Of a stretch of DNA of 64,000 bases, positions 12,421 through 23,830 are shown in pieces. The notes under the pieces were generated by a model. That model did no database searches, was not told where the DNA came from, and saw only the letters and a program-made list of their open reading frames with translations. Position 1 is the first letter of the stretch. Each line of letters starts with the position of its first letter. A program made the translations under genes and the position numbers. The DNA comes from Sipunculus nudus (lineage: Eukaryota > Annelida > Sipuncula > Golfingiida > Sipunculidae). The stretch is taken from contig CM049315.1 in assembly GCA_026874595.1 (NCBI GenBank), forward strand, positions 19,923,664 through 19,987,663. Direction: 5' to 3'.

Positions 12421-13639
12421 TTAATTATATCAAAGGATATTCATATGAATTTTATCTCTATATTTTATTTGACTATCAAAGGTTGATGTCCACGTATTCA
12501 TAGATTATTCATAGATTCGCACCAGAAAAAAATCTTTAAATGAATATGTTTGAGGAAATGAGGAAGTTTGTTAAGCAATATAATGCTATACTAATTAAAT
12601 CTTCCAGATTTATCGGTGAAGTAGTTTATTTAAAGGGCCTTATCACATATAGAGCATGTTGAATTAACACTAAATAGATTTTTCCTTTACAATAAATCTG
12701 TACTTGCCAAACTGTTGCCTTGAAACCGTTTGCTTACTCCTGTAAAACGAGTGTTAGAAACAGTGGACCGGGCGCGATCACAGGTGTCATCATAAACACA
12801 GCGCGTGGGGCCGTGCGCTTCGCGGAGTCACAACAAGTGTCAATCAGGAGATGCCTTGACTGTCTTGGCCCCAAAAAATGTAATACATGTTCCCGCTGAC
12901 TGAAACACCGCGTGTTGCGGCTCATAATCGGACTTCCGGTTACGAGGCCTTGTTATGGTAAACTTATACACATGGACTGTGTTAACCAACACGTAGAGAA
13001 ATAACAAGGTGTTTAACAGCCGTATGCAATGTACTGAATCTGTGTGCTGTGATGGTTTTGCTGGGCAAAACAAAACTTAAATGATAGTGTGAAAGAATTG
13101 GAAAGTTTGAAAATGTCTGAATAAAACATCCCAGTTAAATCAGTATTGCATTTGGCTTATTATTTAAGGATAAGAGCATTCTTTTCCTTTTAGTTCTGAA
13201 TTCAATGCAACGAAAACATCGGTAACGTTTGTAGTTTCTGTAATTGTTGTGGTAAATGCTTATTATTGGTCATAAAACAAGTTTACTTATATTGTTTTTG
13301 GAATACAGAATTTGGATGGGCGGACATTGTGCTAGTTATATTTCGTTCGACATGAAATGTCAAGTGCTGTTATGTTATTTTTATTTACTAAGAGTTCGCT
13401 CATAAAAAAGACAATTGAAGGACGAACAATAGATTAATTAATGTTATAAAAAAGTAATTATAGCTGTATTGTATATAAGCGGGGGCTTGTTTAAGAGAAA
13501 GACCGTGCAATAATTGAAAACAAATTAATTATTTGTTACTCGTATTCTACGTGTCAGAGGGATCGTGTACTATCACACAATTGAATTTCAATTAATGTAA
13601 ACGCAGATATGTAAAGGTTACAATAATTGAAAATAATTA
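12421..13639. other. Intergenic, nothing recognised
   Basis: Short GC-rich patch at 12760-12840 without a convincing exon. The remainder is AT-rich. Confidence 0.4.
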
Positions 13640-13745
13640 AGTACCGTATTTCCCTGAATAGACGCCCAGGCGTTTATTTTTTTCAGACGCGGTTTTCACC
13701 CGGCGTCTAAACAAGGCCGGCTTCTATTTAAGGCCGGCGTTTAAT
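13640..13745 (+). repeat. Fragment with CCGTATTTCCC / GACGCC / CGGCGT motifs
   Basis: Contains ACCGTATTTCCCTGAATAG, then internally inverted GACGCC/GGCGTC motifs and two GGCCGGC blocks. It resembles the end of an interspersed element, but I found no second end in the window. Confidence 0.4.
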
Positions 13746-14058
13746 AAAAAATGACAGTATCAGGCTCATCAGACAAAACTTAAAAAAAGAACACGTCAAA
13801 ACAATAAAATCGTCCATCACTACCCAGGGACACAAGTGAAAAGGATTGTGTTCATTTAATTTCCTTAGATATCATAGGGCTATGGGACACATGCAATCTC
13901 CACAATCACGCACCATAAAACAATTTACGGGGAAACATGGCGAGAGATTGCGGTTGTCAACAAGAATCGGCTTTTCGAAACCCCGGTGTTTCATGTGGCT
14001 GTCAACGTCTCCTCCAGATAATTGTAAGTTTATTTTCTATATTACATTTTTTATTGTT

Positions 14059-14062
<4 letters not shown>

Positions 14063-14103
<41 letters not shown>
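14063..14103. repeat. (TA)n microsatellite
   Basis: Uninterrupted TA dinucleotides. The Tyr/Ile open frames across it are artefacts. Confidence 0.95.
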
Positions 14104-14105
<2 letters not shown>

Positions 14106-14164
14106 CTGGCAACACTGCTAGGTGCCACAACCTAGCGTTCTGATCTGGGAGACTGTGTTCTCCC

Positions 14165-14167
<3 letters not shown>

Positions 14168-14210
<43 letters not shown>
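14168..14210. repeat. (TA)n microsatellite
   Basis: A second pure TA run, 65 bp from the previous one. Confidence 0.95.
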
Positions 14211-14223
<13 letters not shown>

Positions 14224-14599
14224 TCCTGCCTACGTTACATTTCTTGCCCGCTTCTGGCCTATCGCCTTATAATATTATGGAGACCTGTTGTTAAATGCAC
14301 GAATATTAAAATGGACACCCCTCCAGAGACAATTAGAAAAACATGACTGCAGGTGCTTTGTCTTTGAAATCTTCATTAACCAATTTCAATTACAGGAAAC
14401 TGTCTTGACCAACTCTGACAAGAAATAATTCTCACAGAATCACGACAGGGCCGTTACCGACATCAATTAAAGTTCCCACGATTACATCGATACATGATAC
14501 GGCATGTTAATGTACAACAATTTAGAGAAACAATCATCTGGTTATATCATACTTACATAAAAGTGTAATACCTCAAAAAATATTAAATCGTCAAAGCTC

Positions 14600-14880
14600 T
14601 CTGGTGCCACTGTAGCTTTCCCTTTGCATGGCAAATGGTGTGTCCTTGATTTTGTCGTTGATCTTTGTCGTCACATATATCACATAAAAGAGCGGACATA
14701 CTCTTTACTTTTAAATAAGTTTAAAACCCAAAGCTTTGGTTTATCATTTGAAAATGATACCAGCATATGAAATTTCAGCCAGTTTTGTAAAGTATTGTTC
14801 TCACAATGATTCGAATACATGAAATTGATATTGTATTACAGACTTTTAATATCAATGAACGAAGATGCATGCATAAGTTA
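14600..14880 (+). repeat. Diverged repeat paired with 12165-12420
   Basis: Second copy of the 12165-12420 repeat. The most conserved block is AGAGCGGACATAC followed by TAAATAAGTTTAAAAC. Confidence 0.6.
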
Positions 14881-15466
14881 ATATTCACAAGAGATATTTA
14901 ATTTATAAAGCAAAAATAGTACCTCAACATCTTGAATGTCAGAAAAGAAAGTACTCTGTCACCACATGAGTTAGAAGGAAATAAGGTGTCTTTTATAAAT
15001 TAATACTGGCATACAAAAAAAGGGGTTTTGTAGAGTTTTGGGGGTAATTCCGACATGTAAATCCATGATAAATTATCATAGAGCTTCAGGATCACAGCAT
15101 ATCTTAGATTTTCAGCTGAGGAGGATGCTAAAACTCTACAATAACCATTAACTGGCTTTGTCATTTCAGGTTTACAAGATATTGACAAATCATCTGTGTT
15201 TCTAAGTCATCTGCTGCTATAGATATATAAAATTACTATATTTCAGGATGGAATCGGCTGCCATTGTGGATTAGTGAAGGTTTATGTAAATTCAGCTTTA
15301 TATTGAATTTTTATATTGTTTAATAAATAATACACATTCGATTCCTCTAGTTCAAAATGATGTAAAATCAAACGTGTCATGTAAAAGACCAATGATTATG
15401 GGGTTTATGTTAATTGATTATTATTTACTGTAAAAAAAGTGTGTCAATTGGACCATCATTATTATA

Positions 15467-16266
15467 CACTGAAACCTCGAACTCGGTTAGGTCGAATTCC
15501 CCCGTGTGTCGTAGTCGAATGTGAAGTCCCTGCAAAAACAGTTAAAACCTTACTAATTTAACTCCTTTTGTGTCTAACTCGGATGTGTCGAAAAACCTGA
15601 TGTGTAGAAGTGTTTTGTTGGTCCCCAGCTAGTATTTCTATCGCTTAACTCGAAGTCATTTCGTCCGAAGGTTTGATAACAGGTGTGCACGGCCCGTCAT
15701 TCGTGATTGGGACGTGACGACTATTTATATACATAATAAATACCGATACGGCTCTTACTTATCAAGCGAGTATGCTCTGTCGTTCGACTCGAGGTCGTGC
15801 CGCTTTAATGTTTGTGCACGGTCCATCAATCATCCCTCTCAGTTATATAATTTATACCGGCAAGGATCTTACCCATCAGGCGCGATGGTTTACACACGTG
15901 GTCCTTTGTTTACCTGTTTGGCCAATTAGTCACTTAGAAACATATGCCCTTCTTTTCTCGCCGACAAAACATTAGTCGAAACGAGAAGTGAAAATAAACC
16001 AAACATAATGGAATTCTTAATTTGTTTTTTTCCAGGATAAAAATACATAACTCTGTATATAGGGAGGAAGATGACATCTTTCAGACTGAATCTTATTTAC
16101 CACAGAGCACGTTATATTGCTTTACTTCATAACTTTTTTATTTACTTATCCTAATTTTTTTACTTATGTGCTGTTTTATTACAAATGAATTTGTTAAATT
16201 CGAACTCCGGTCGTGTCAAAGTAAATTCACCAGTCCCTTCGACTTCGACACAACGAGGTTTTACTG
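15467..16266. mobile_element. Non-autonomous pogo/Tigger-like DNA transposon, 800 bp
   Basis: The left end reads CACTGAAACCTCGAACTCGG and the right end, on the minus strand, reads CAGTAAAACCTCGTTGTGTC. Both are flanked by TA (15465-15466 and 16267-16268), the target duplication of the Tc1/mariner/pogo group. TCGAA/TCGAC motifs recur throughout. An internal ~130-bp segment is duplicated: GTGCACGGCCCGTC near 15685 and GTGCACGGTCCATC near 15815 are each followed by related sequence. No transposase frame is present, so it would need a helper in trans. The open frames at 15714-15975 are not recognisable proteins. Confidence 0.7.
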
Positions 16267-16268
16267 TA

Positions 16269-17047
16269 ATTGTAATGTGTCTGGTTCATTTGAAACTGAT
16301 CAAACAACAGTAACGAAACCCATGAATTTATTAGCAAATAATGATAGGAACCGCAGGTTTATACAGGTAATAACTCGAGCACTGCTCATTTGTCTAAAAG
16401 AGTGCTGTGCTATTTGCAATTAAACGCATGATCTTTTACATTTGTTTTTTTTAAAGGCAAGATCAGGACTCTGAAGAATATAAAAGGTATGATCATTGCG
16501 TCTCGTTGCGTGAGTTTGCTTAACAAATATTCACATGTCAAGGGGACACTAAATGGACTACAATAGATTAATTTCTTTATATTTAAGTGCGAATGAAATA
16601 TAATACAAACAGAAAGCTAAAAAATATAGTTTATAAACTACGATAAGGTCAGATCGTGTACAAATTTGATAACGTAAAGCCATTTTGTACTCATGAGGTC
16701 GTGTTTGATTAAATAACTGATTATCATTGCCGTGAGGGATAAAAAGCTAATGTACAATTGAAAGCGTCTAATTCAACTACTAATTCCCGGGATCTAAGAA
16801 TCCACTCCTGTTCATTCATCATATTGTCACAAATCAAAATATTCTTCATTAACAAAAATAACTATAGTTCAGTTCAGCATCACCGAAAAACTGGTCCAGG
16901 AAAAATGCATACCCTTTAAACAAAATGAGCATTTGTAAGTCACATAACACATGATATTCATAGCATCGGAGGACGACTGGTAATATCTACCTCTGGTGAT
17001 AACATATAAATGACTCAGCTCATAGTACAGACCGTGTTCTTATGAGT
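16269..17047. other. Intergenic, nothing recognised
   Basis: AT-rich, no supported gene. Confidence 0.45.
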
Positions 17048-17235
17048 GCTGCAAGACCGCTATGAATATCCTATTTGTTTACATGAATGTCTGACCCGTA
17101 GCCAATCGAGGGATTCACAGGTGACAGTACTGACCAAGAGCTGAATGCTTTTCTGTCTCTATGAATAAATATGATGTATTCAATATGATCTATCACTTGA
17201 ATAAAAGGTCCACACTGAGGCGCTATATTTCATAA
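17048..17235 (+). repeat. Diverged repeat paired with 8655-8830
   Basis: Second copy of the 8655-8830 sequence. GCAAGACCGCTATGAATA, TTGTTTACATG and TCAATATGAT are shared in order. Confidence 0.55.
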
Positions 17236-17264
17236 ATGAATAAAACATCGAATTCTTCATGGTA

Positions 17265-17418
17265 TATGAACAAATACGGAGGAGATAACTTATGATCAAA
17301 CATGGAGAAATACCATATGATCAAACATGGAGGAGATAACATATGATCAAACATGAAGGAGATAACATATGTTTAAACATGGAGGAGATAACATATGATC
17401 AAATACGGAGGAGATAAC
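17265..17418 (+). repeat. 26-bp tandem repeat, about six copies
   Basis: The unit is approximately GGAGGAGATAACATATGAT plus CAAACAT. Copies differ by a few bases, and one reads TGTTTAAAC instead of TGATCAAAC. Not coding. Confidence 0.85.
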
Positions 17419-19359
17419 AACCGTTAATGGAGTTTGGAAGTATGAGTTTTCTCATAATGATAGAGCCTGAAAAACATAGATTTCATACTTTTTTCAAAAT
17501 GTTCAACTCCTTTCAAATAATGTCTTGTTTCCCTGCCTTACGGGCCTATTTCTGATTTAAAATGGACATAAACAAAGACACATTTTATAAGTGCACCTCT
17601 ACGGAAAGAAAGTGAAACTTCTGTGATACAGTAAACAGCTAACTTATCACAAGAAAACCTCTGACATTATTTGCAGGGAACCAAATGGCCAAGGCAGGTC
17701 AGGGGAGAATGTGAACTGGGCGTCAACGTTATCAAGGGTAAAATCATCAGATTCAGTAAATGAAGGGAGTTTTTGATCAATGACACTCCCTGGGTGAATA
17801 CTTGCATATTCCCCTCTAAAGAAACATCAAAGAACTAAATATTGTCTAAATATCATACTTTTTTTAATATTAACGGTGACACAACAGCTGAGAGTGGTGA
17901 TGTCGTGGAAATGACACCTTTACACTGGCAGGTGTTTACTTCACCTGGACAGCCGTTTAAAGACTAATTGGCCGAAAGAACCAGTGTTTAAAGTATTTTA
18001 TGACAATGTTCAACATTCCAGGTATCCTGTCCCTCGGTTATTAGGTAAAGGCATCTATAAACCCCCCCCCCTCAGGCCGCCCATACCAGATATAAAAGAG
18101 AATCTTTTATATTTTTTCTTTATCAATAGTAAGTGATGTCTACAAAATACATTAGTAAGTTAAGGGAAACTTGCATTATATTGAAATCATACTACTATCA
18201 GAGTGATCTATGACAATGTGTATTCTCTGCCCAAACAAATATTTACAGGCATATTCATCTTGCGGAACAAATTAATTGTCAAGGCACAGATACCCGTGTA
18301 TTGCTGCATACCACAACACGGAGAGATAAAGGTTTTGTAATGTTACCCACATGTATTTATTATTTATTTTTTAAGTGCACCATTTTGCGGGAGAGCCTAG
18401 ACCCGAAGGGCATTTCAGTCATAAACATCACCCTGTGACAAGAATGAAAAACAGTAAGTAGGATGATGCTACATGAATATTCAAATAATAAAAGATACAC
18501 ATTAGTTATCGGAGACGAAGAATAAAACGCTGAGATAAGTAATCAATATAATATGAAATGAGAGTATTTTAATTATTCTCTGATGTGGATGAACTGAAAG
18601 GGGTTACTGAATAACATATGGAAGGGAAGTGATTGATAAAATGAATGGATAAAGTAAATCATTTCTGATGATTAAACGAAAACTCAGATAACATTGATTG
18701 CTTTGTCAGGTATCTTGACGCGAACACAAACATCCATTTGACATCAATATATATCATATATCAATATATGACTAAATCTTTAGAATAAATATACCTTTTT
18801 TGGGCGATGCGTTTTCACTCAAAAATTCCATCGTTAACCTTTTATTACATTGTATATATTTTTCTCCGTGATAACGGATACCAGCACTCATTATTTGATA
18901 ACAGATTTCTGTACATAGACAAGGTATAAAAATGTTAATGTTTTACTAAATATTCTAAACTAAGATTAACTTTTCACACTAAGGACGTAATGAGACAGCT
19001 GAATACAAATAAGATTAAACCTGAAAAATGTTATTTTAGAAAAAGATTATAAAACCGAAGAAGAGGATCAGGTTCACGCTGGCGCTAAAGTGGAAGTTTA
19101 ATAATATGTTCAGCCACGTTGCCAATGCACCTGCACCATATAAATATTAAATTAAAGTTTTCAGCACACCGATTTGGTTAAATACACTTTAAGCGTATAA
19201 CTATTGTTTCCCAATTAAATTTATATTAGACATAACTTTCATTTTCACAAAGGAAATGCAGGATCTAGGAAAAATATCTTTTAACATTTTCATGAGTTTT
19301 TTCTTTAAAACGTCTATAGATATCACTTGTATTCATGGATTTTGACCATACTTTATTTG
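17419..19359. other. Intergenic, nothing recognised
   Basis: Contains a poly-C run at 18062-18071 and AT-rich sequence, with no long open frame. Confidence 0.45.
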
Positions 19360-19565
19360 ATTTAAATATCACAATATCAAAAGCAATAACTCTGCTGCTT
19401 CACAATTCAAACTGTGAGCGGTGAGATGTGTCAGCGGAATTTTTTTTTGGTGTTGTTATAGGTTCCTTCTCGACCCGAGACGATGGTTATAGATGGTTGT
19501 AAGTTATAAATTACCTATCAAGGCCTGGGCAGGCTACCCTGGCTGTATATGCAAACTGGGAATTT
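19360..19565 (+). repeat. Diverged repeat paired with 23625-23830
   Basis: Shares ATATCAAAA, CAATA, CTGCTTCACAAT, GGTTGTAAGTTAT and a GTATATGC/GTATGCTC block with 23625-23830, in order. Confidence 0.5.
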
Positions 19566-20578
19566 AGGAAAAGAAATAGGAATGAATATCCCCAGACGTC
19601 TAATGAGTCAAATTGTGAACTCAGCACATTTGCAGTTATCAGTTATAAATGACTATAAGCCTAAGCCCAACCATTTATCAGAGAGCTGAAGTCTTTAGTT
19701 ACGTAAACATTTTCTTGGGTTCGTATTTTATATAAAACCCATAGTGTAAGAATGTTTGCAAAACCCATGGTGTCTTTTATTCAGCATTTGCGTTATAGTC
19801 TCACTTTCAAGGTTCTGTTGAATTGTGTCCACATATTGATTATTATTGTAAACTATTTAGTTTCGAAGGATTAAAAACTGGAATAATGCAGTCTAACTCA
19901 ATATGAAAAAAAAAAAACTTGTTACAAAACCTGCCCTATTTAACCTGTAATAAACATTGATAAAATTGCACATTTGAACTTGCGACGAAACATGCTTTAA
20001 TTTATTAACGTCCACATTTTGGATCTACTTCACAGTCAGGGCCAAAACACGTATTTCCCTTCAATGTATAGTCTACTGTTCGACATTGTAATTGAAAAAG
20101 AATGATCGTTATAATAATAATAATAATAATAATATTAATTATAATAAATATAGTATTAGTTATAGTATTTGAAGTATTTTATATAGTTTAATTAAGTTTC
20201 AATGAAGGAAGAGATCAACATCTCTGGTGCATGAATTATTATTATACTCGAAATTACCGGGGACCACCTTGCCGTCCTATTTTTCTCACAATATCCCTTC
20301 TTGTTCTATATTTCTTATCTTTTGTAACTATTGTTTGTTTTGTCAAGCATTAACCACCTTGTCGAATATTCCTTCCTAACCAAACCTTTGTTAAATATTT
20401 AAAAAATGGAGAATTTTTTCACATTGAAGACGAACTTTTAAAATCCGAATGACTATGTGAAATGCCTAATTTTTGTATACTCAGATAAAAGTTTAATTTA
20501 ACAGTTTTTAATAATTAACTCATTTCAAATGTGATGGTGACGATGTGATCGTACGCGATGGCGGGATCAGCCGTGTAA
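19566..20578. other. Intergenic; (AAT)n tract at 20110-20146
   Basis: A trinucleotide run lies at 20110-20146. Otherwise there is no supported feature. Confidence 0.5.
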
Positions 20579-21540
20579 TTTGGTCGAGGTCCGAAAGGCG
20601 ACATTTTGGTCGAGGTCCGAAAGGTGACAGTTTGGTCGAGGTCCGAAAGGTGACAGTTTGGTCGAGGTCCGAAAGGTGACAGTTTGGTCGAGGTCCGAAA
20701 GGTGACAGTTTGGTCGAGGTCCGAAAGGTTACAGTTTGGTCGAGGTCCGAAAGGTGACAGTTTGGTCGAGGTCCGGAAGGTGACAGTTTGGTCGAGGTCC
20801 GAAATGTGACAGTTTGGTCGAGGTCCGAAAGGTGACAGTTTGGTCGAGGTCCGAAAGGTGACAGTTTGGTCGAGGTCCGAGAGGTGACAGTTTGGTCGAG
20901 GTCCGAAAGGTGACAGTTTGGTCGAGGTCCGACAGGTGATAGTTTGGTCGAGGTCCGAGAGGTGACAGTTTGGTCGAGGTCCGAGAGGTGACAGTTTGGT
21001 CAAGGTCCGAAAGGTGACAGTTTGGTCGAGGTCCAAAAGGTGACAGTTTGGTCGAGGTCCAAAAGGTGACAGTTTGGTCGAGGTCCAAAAGGTGACAGTT
21101 TGGTCGAGGTCCGAAAGATGACAGTTTGGTCGAGGTCCGAAAGGTGACAGTTTGGTCGAGGTCCGAGAGGTGACAGTTTGGTCGAGGTCCGAAAGGTGAC
21201 AGTTTGGTCGAGGTCCGAAAGGTTACAGTTTGGTCGAGGTCCGAGAGGTGACAGTTTGGTCGAGGTCCGAGAGGTGACAGTTTGGTCGAGGTCCGAGAGG
21301 TGACAGTTTGGTCGAGGTCCGAGAGGTGACAGTTTGGTCGAGGTCCGAGAGGTGACAGTTTGGTCGAGGTCCGAAAGGTGACAGTTTGGTCGAGGTCCGA
21401 AAGGTTACAGTTTGGTCGAGGTCCGAGAGGTGACAGTTTGGTCGAGGTCCGAGAGGTGACAGTTTGGTCGAGGTCCGAGAGGTGACAGTTTGGTCGAGGT
21501 CCGAGAGGTGACAGTTTGGTCGAGGTCCGAGAGGTGACAA
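20579..21540 (+). repeat. 26-bp minisatellite, about 37 copies
   Basis: The unit, starting at TTTGGTCGAGGTCC and continuing GAAAGGTGACAG, is repeated without spacing changes for about 960 bp. Variants are GAAAGG versus GAGAGG and GGTGAC versus GGTTAC. Because 26 is not a multiple of 3, each reading frame cycles through three offsets and yields a 26-residue protein period. Long open frames (up to 285 codons on the minus strand) therefore arise simply because the unit lacks stop codons. Several frames are open at once, which argues against a real protein. The last 14 units are two identical-pattern 7-unit blocks. Confidence 0.97.
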
Positions 21541-22440
21541 GGGTGACACAAGCGTGAGATCGTCGTGCAGCGGAGCGGAACGACAAAGGAGGACAACAGG
21601 TTCATTGTGTTTAAAGAAGAGAAACGTGAAACCGCGTTTGTTATTTGGACTCTGTTTGTGCTGTTTTGAACTAGTTATTGTAACAATCACTTCGCCGTAA
21701 GAAGCGCTTCACTTGATGCACTCGCAATTCCCCAATTATCGATCATGTGGAATAAATGCCCATTTACCTGAACGCTCTGTTAAATAACAATATTAATAAG
21801 ATGCTGTAAACTGATTTTAATTAAATTTCAAATATAATTAAATATAAAATAGTCCATACATCTACCTCCAGAATTTCATTGATTGTTTACAGATCACTAA
21901 TAACAAATGTTACTGTCATGTATATTCATCTGAAAGAAGGGAGATCAAGGAAGCGTTTTAAGCTAAATAAAAGTTATTAACTTTTGCAGTTGGGAAACGT
22001 GGAGTGCTTTGTATACATTTAAATAATGATTGATAAGTTCTTGCTTCATATTTTGATAGAGAACGGGTATATCGGCAATGTGAGCGGTAATAAGAGAATA
22101 TAGGCATTGCAGAGACAGTTGGAAACTCACGCGAGCTGCTCGTATTGTGTGGACTATGATGATGTGTCGCCAGGCCTGGTCAGGATGTACCATCCTGTTG
22201 TATCACTGGACTGTTGGAACTATAATGTAAACTGCTTGCTGAAGGCAAACAACCCCTTCTGCAGCCCCAGAAGTTGTATTCGGACGCCATGTATTCGGAC
22301 GGGAGACATCTTTACGTCTAAGCTAAGTATTACGTCCATATCTGTTTAAAATAAAAGTGTCTCAATTGGACAATATTTTTTGAGAATGTAACAAGAACAT
22401 GTCTTGTACATAATAATGATTTTGGTATTATAAATATTAT
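21541..22440. other. Intergenic, nothing recognised
   Basis: Starts with a short GC-rich flank of the minisatellite (to about 21660), then AT-rich. No supported gene. Confidence 0.45.
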
Positions 22441-23110
22441 CGAGTATTTTGTGAGTCGTTCTTGTGTTTCTGTTACTTGTCGAACCGGACGAAATTTAAA
22501 TAACACGTAACGTAGGCTGTCGCTAGGTGACGTGGGTTGTCGTAACTTGATACAGGGCCCATCTTTGTCTCCGGCTCCTCACATAGCACAGGGTCGAGAA
22601 TCATCGAAGTGGGTGGACGTAGCATGAATTCTGGTGTCGTAGGCTGTCGGCAGTGTGTTCGTAAGTTGTCGTAGATGTGGTCGAAGGTTGTCCTATGTCG
22701 CGGCGGTTGTGTCGCCGTTTTCGGCAGCTTGTCGTAGCTAAACTTCTCATAGGGGTCAACCTGTTGAAGCTTGTCGTAAAATTTGTCGTAGCGGTAGTCC
22801 TGTCGCCTGTTTTTCGGCGACCTGCCAGGAATCAGACGATCGCCAGCAGTCGCCTACAAAGTCGCCTAAGAGGGAGAGCCCCGTATGTCACATACATCGC
22901 ACAACACATCTACGACAGGGCTGTGATAGAAAATTGAGGACATGTTCTTTTATATTCCGAGCATCGTATGGACCATCGTACGGTTAGACTTAGACAGCCC
23001 TTACCAATTTTTCCCACGACCGTAGTGCAACATATGTGAACGCTTCCACGAAATTATTATAAAAACCCTCTCCAAAATCTACGACGCATCCAACGGCCAG
23101 TCTTCCCGCT
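22441..23110. repeat. GTCGTA-rich patch
   Basis: Many copies of TGTCGTA/TTGTCGTAG/GGCTGTCG are scattered over about 350 bp (22505-22860), followed by CTACGAC-type inverted copies (about 22910 and 23080). It resembles the subterminal motif arrays of PIF/Harbinger-like elements, such as those at 28.7-29.0 kb, but no terminal repeat pair or transposase is visible. Confidence 0.35.
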
Positions 23111-23624
23111 TAATATCATCAATTTATTTAGCTGAAAATCAGACATTTTACACTGACAGCGCCAATCTCTGACAAATCTAATGCCATATACTCTATAATG
23201 TGTTACACGTTGTTTAACATTTCCTCTTGTTCACGTTCCCCCGCTTTCCCTCCCTGCAAAACATGTCCAATATAGCAAACATTTCCTTATCAAACATTTC
23301 ATATCTGGTCGATATTTCTCATCTTTTCAAACATTTTCTTCTTTTTCACACGTCTCTCAATGTGCAAAACATGCCTTACCCGATCAAGCAAGTTAAGATA
23401 CTGACTGAATACAAAAGTATTAAAGACTTTTAAACAGCTGTATGTAAAAATTTCAAACATTACGTCTCGGGTGCAGCCAATTTGTATGCTCGTTAATAAA
23501 TTAATCAACAATGCACCTGTGCCAATATTAAATTGCTTATTTTCATTTTTTCATAAGCTTTAAGAGTTCTAATTAATATACCATAATACCGCCGTGTCTC
23601 TTAGGAATAGTACCATTTGATATT
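23111..23624. other. Intergenic; CAAACATTTC-rich
   Basis: Loosely repeated CAAACATTTC strings occur at about 23276-23340. No gene supported. Confidence 0.4.
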
Positions 23625-23830
23625 GGAAATTAAAGATCAAATATCAAAATCAATAGCTTTTGGTTCGGCTGCTTTACAATGAATCTACCTGGTGAGACAT
23701 GAAACTTGCAGCTCTTCTATTATGGTGTACTTCTGGACCCAGAAGGTGGTAATTGATTGTTGTAAGTTATGGTGTAAATTGCCTGTCCACTTCCGAGAAG
23801 TCCAGCCCGGATGTATGCTCAAACGGAACG
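23625..23830 (+). repeat. Diverged repeat paired with 19360-19565
   Basis: Second copy of the 19360-19565 sequence, same orientation. Confidence 0.5.

Noticed and set aside
13846-14346. Frames with Tyr/Ile runs
   Set aside because: Products of TA microsatellites; no domain or splice support.
20515-21690. Long minus-strand open frames (up to 285 codons) encoding a 26-residue protein repeat
   Set aside because: The DNA is a 26-bp minisatellite lacking stop codons. Several frames are open at once and the protein period is a by-product of 26 not being divisible by 3.
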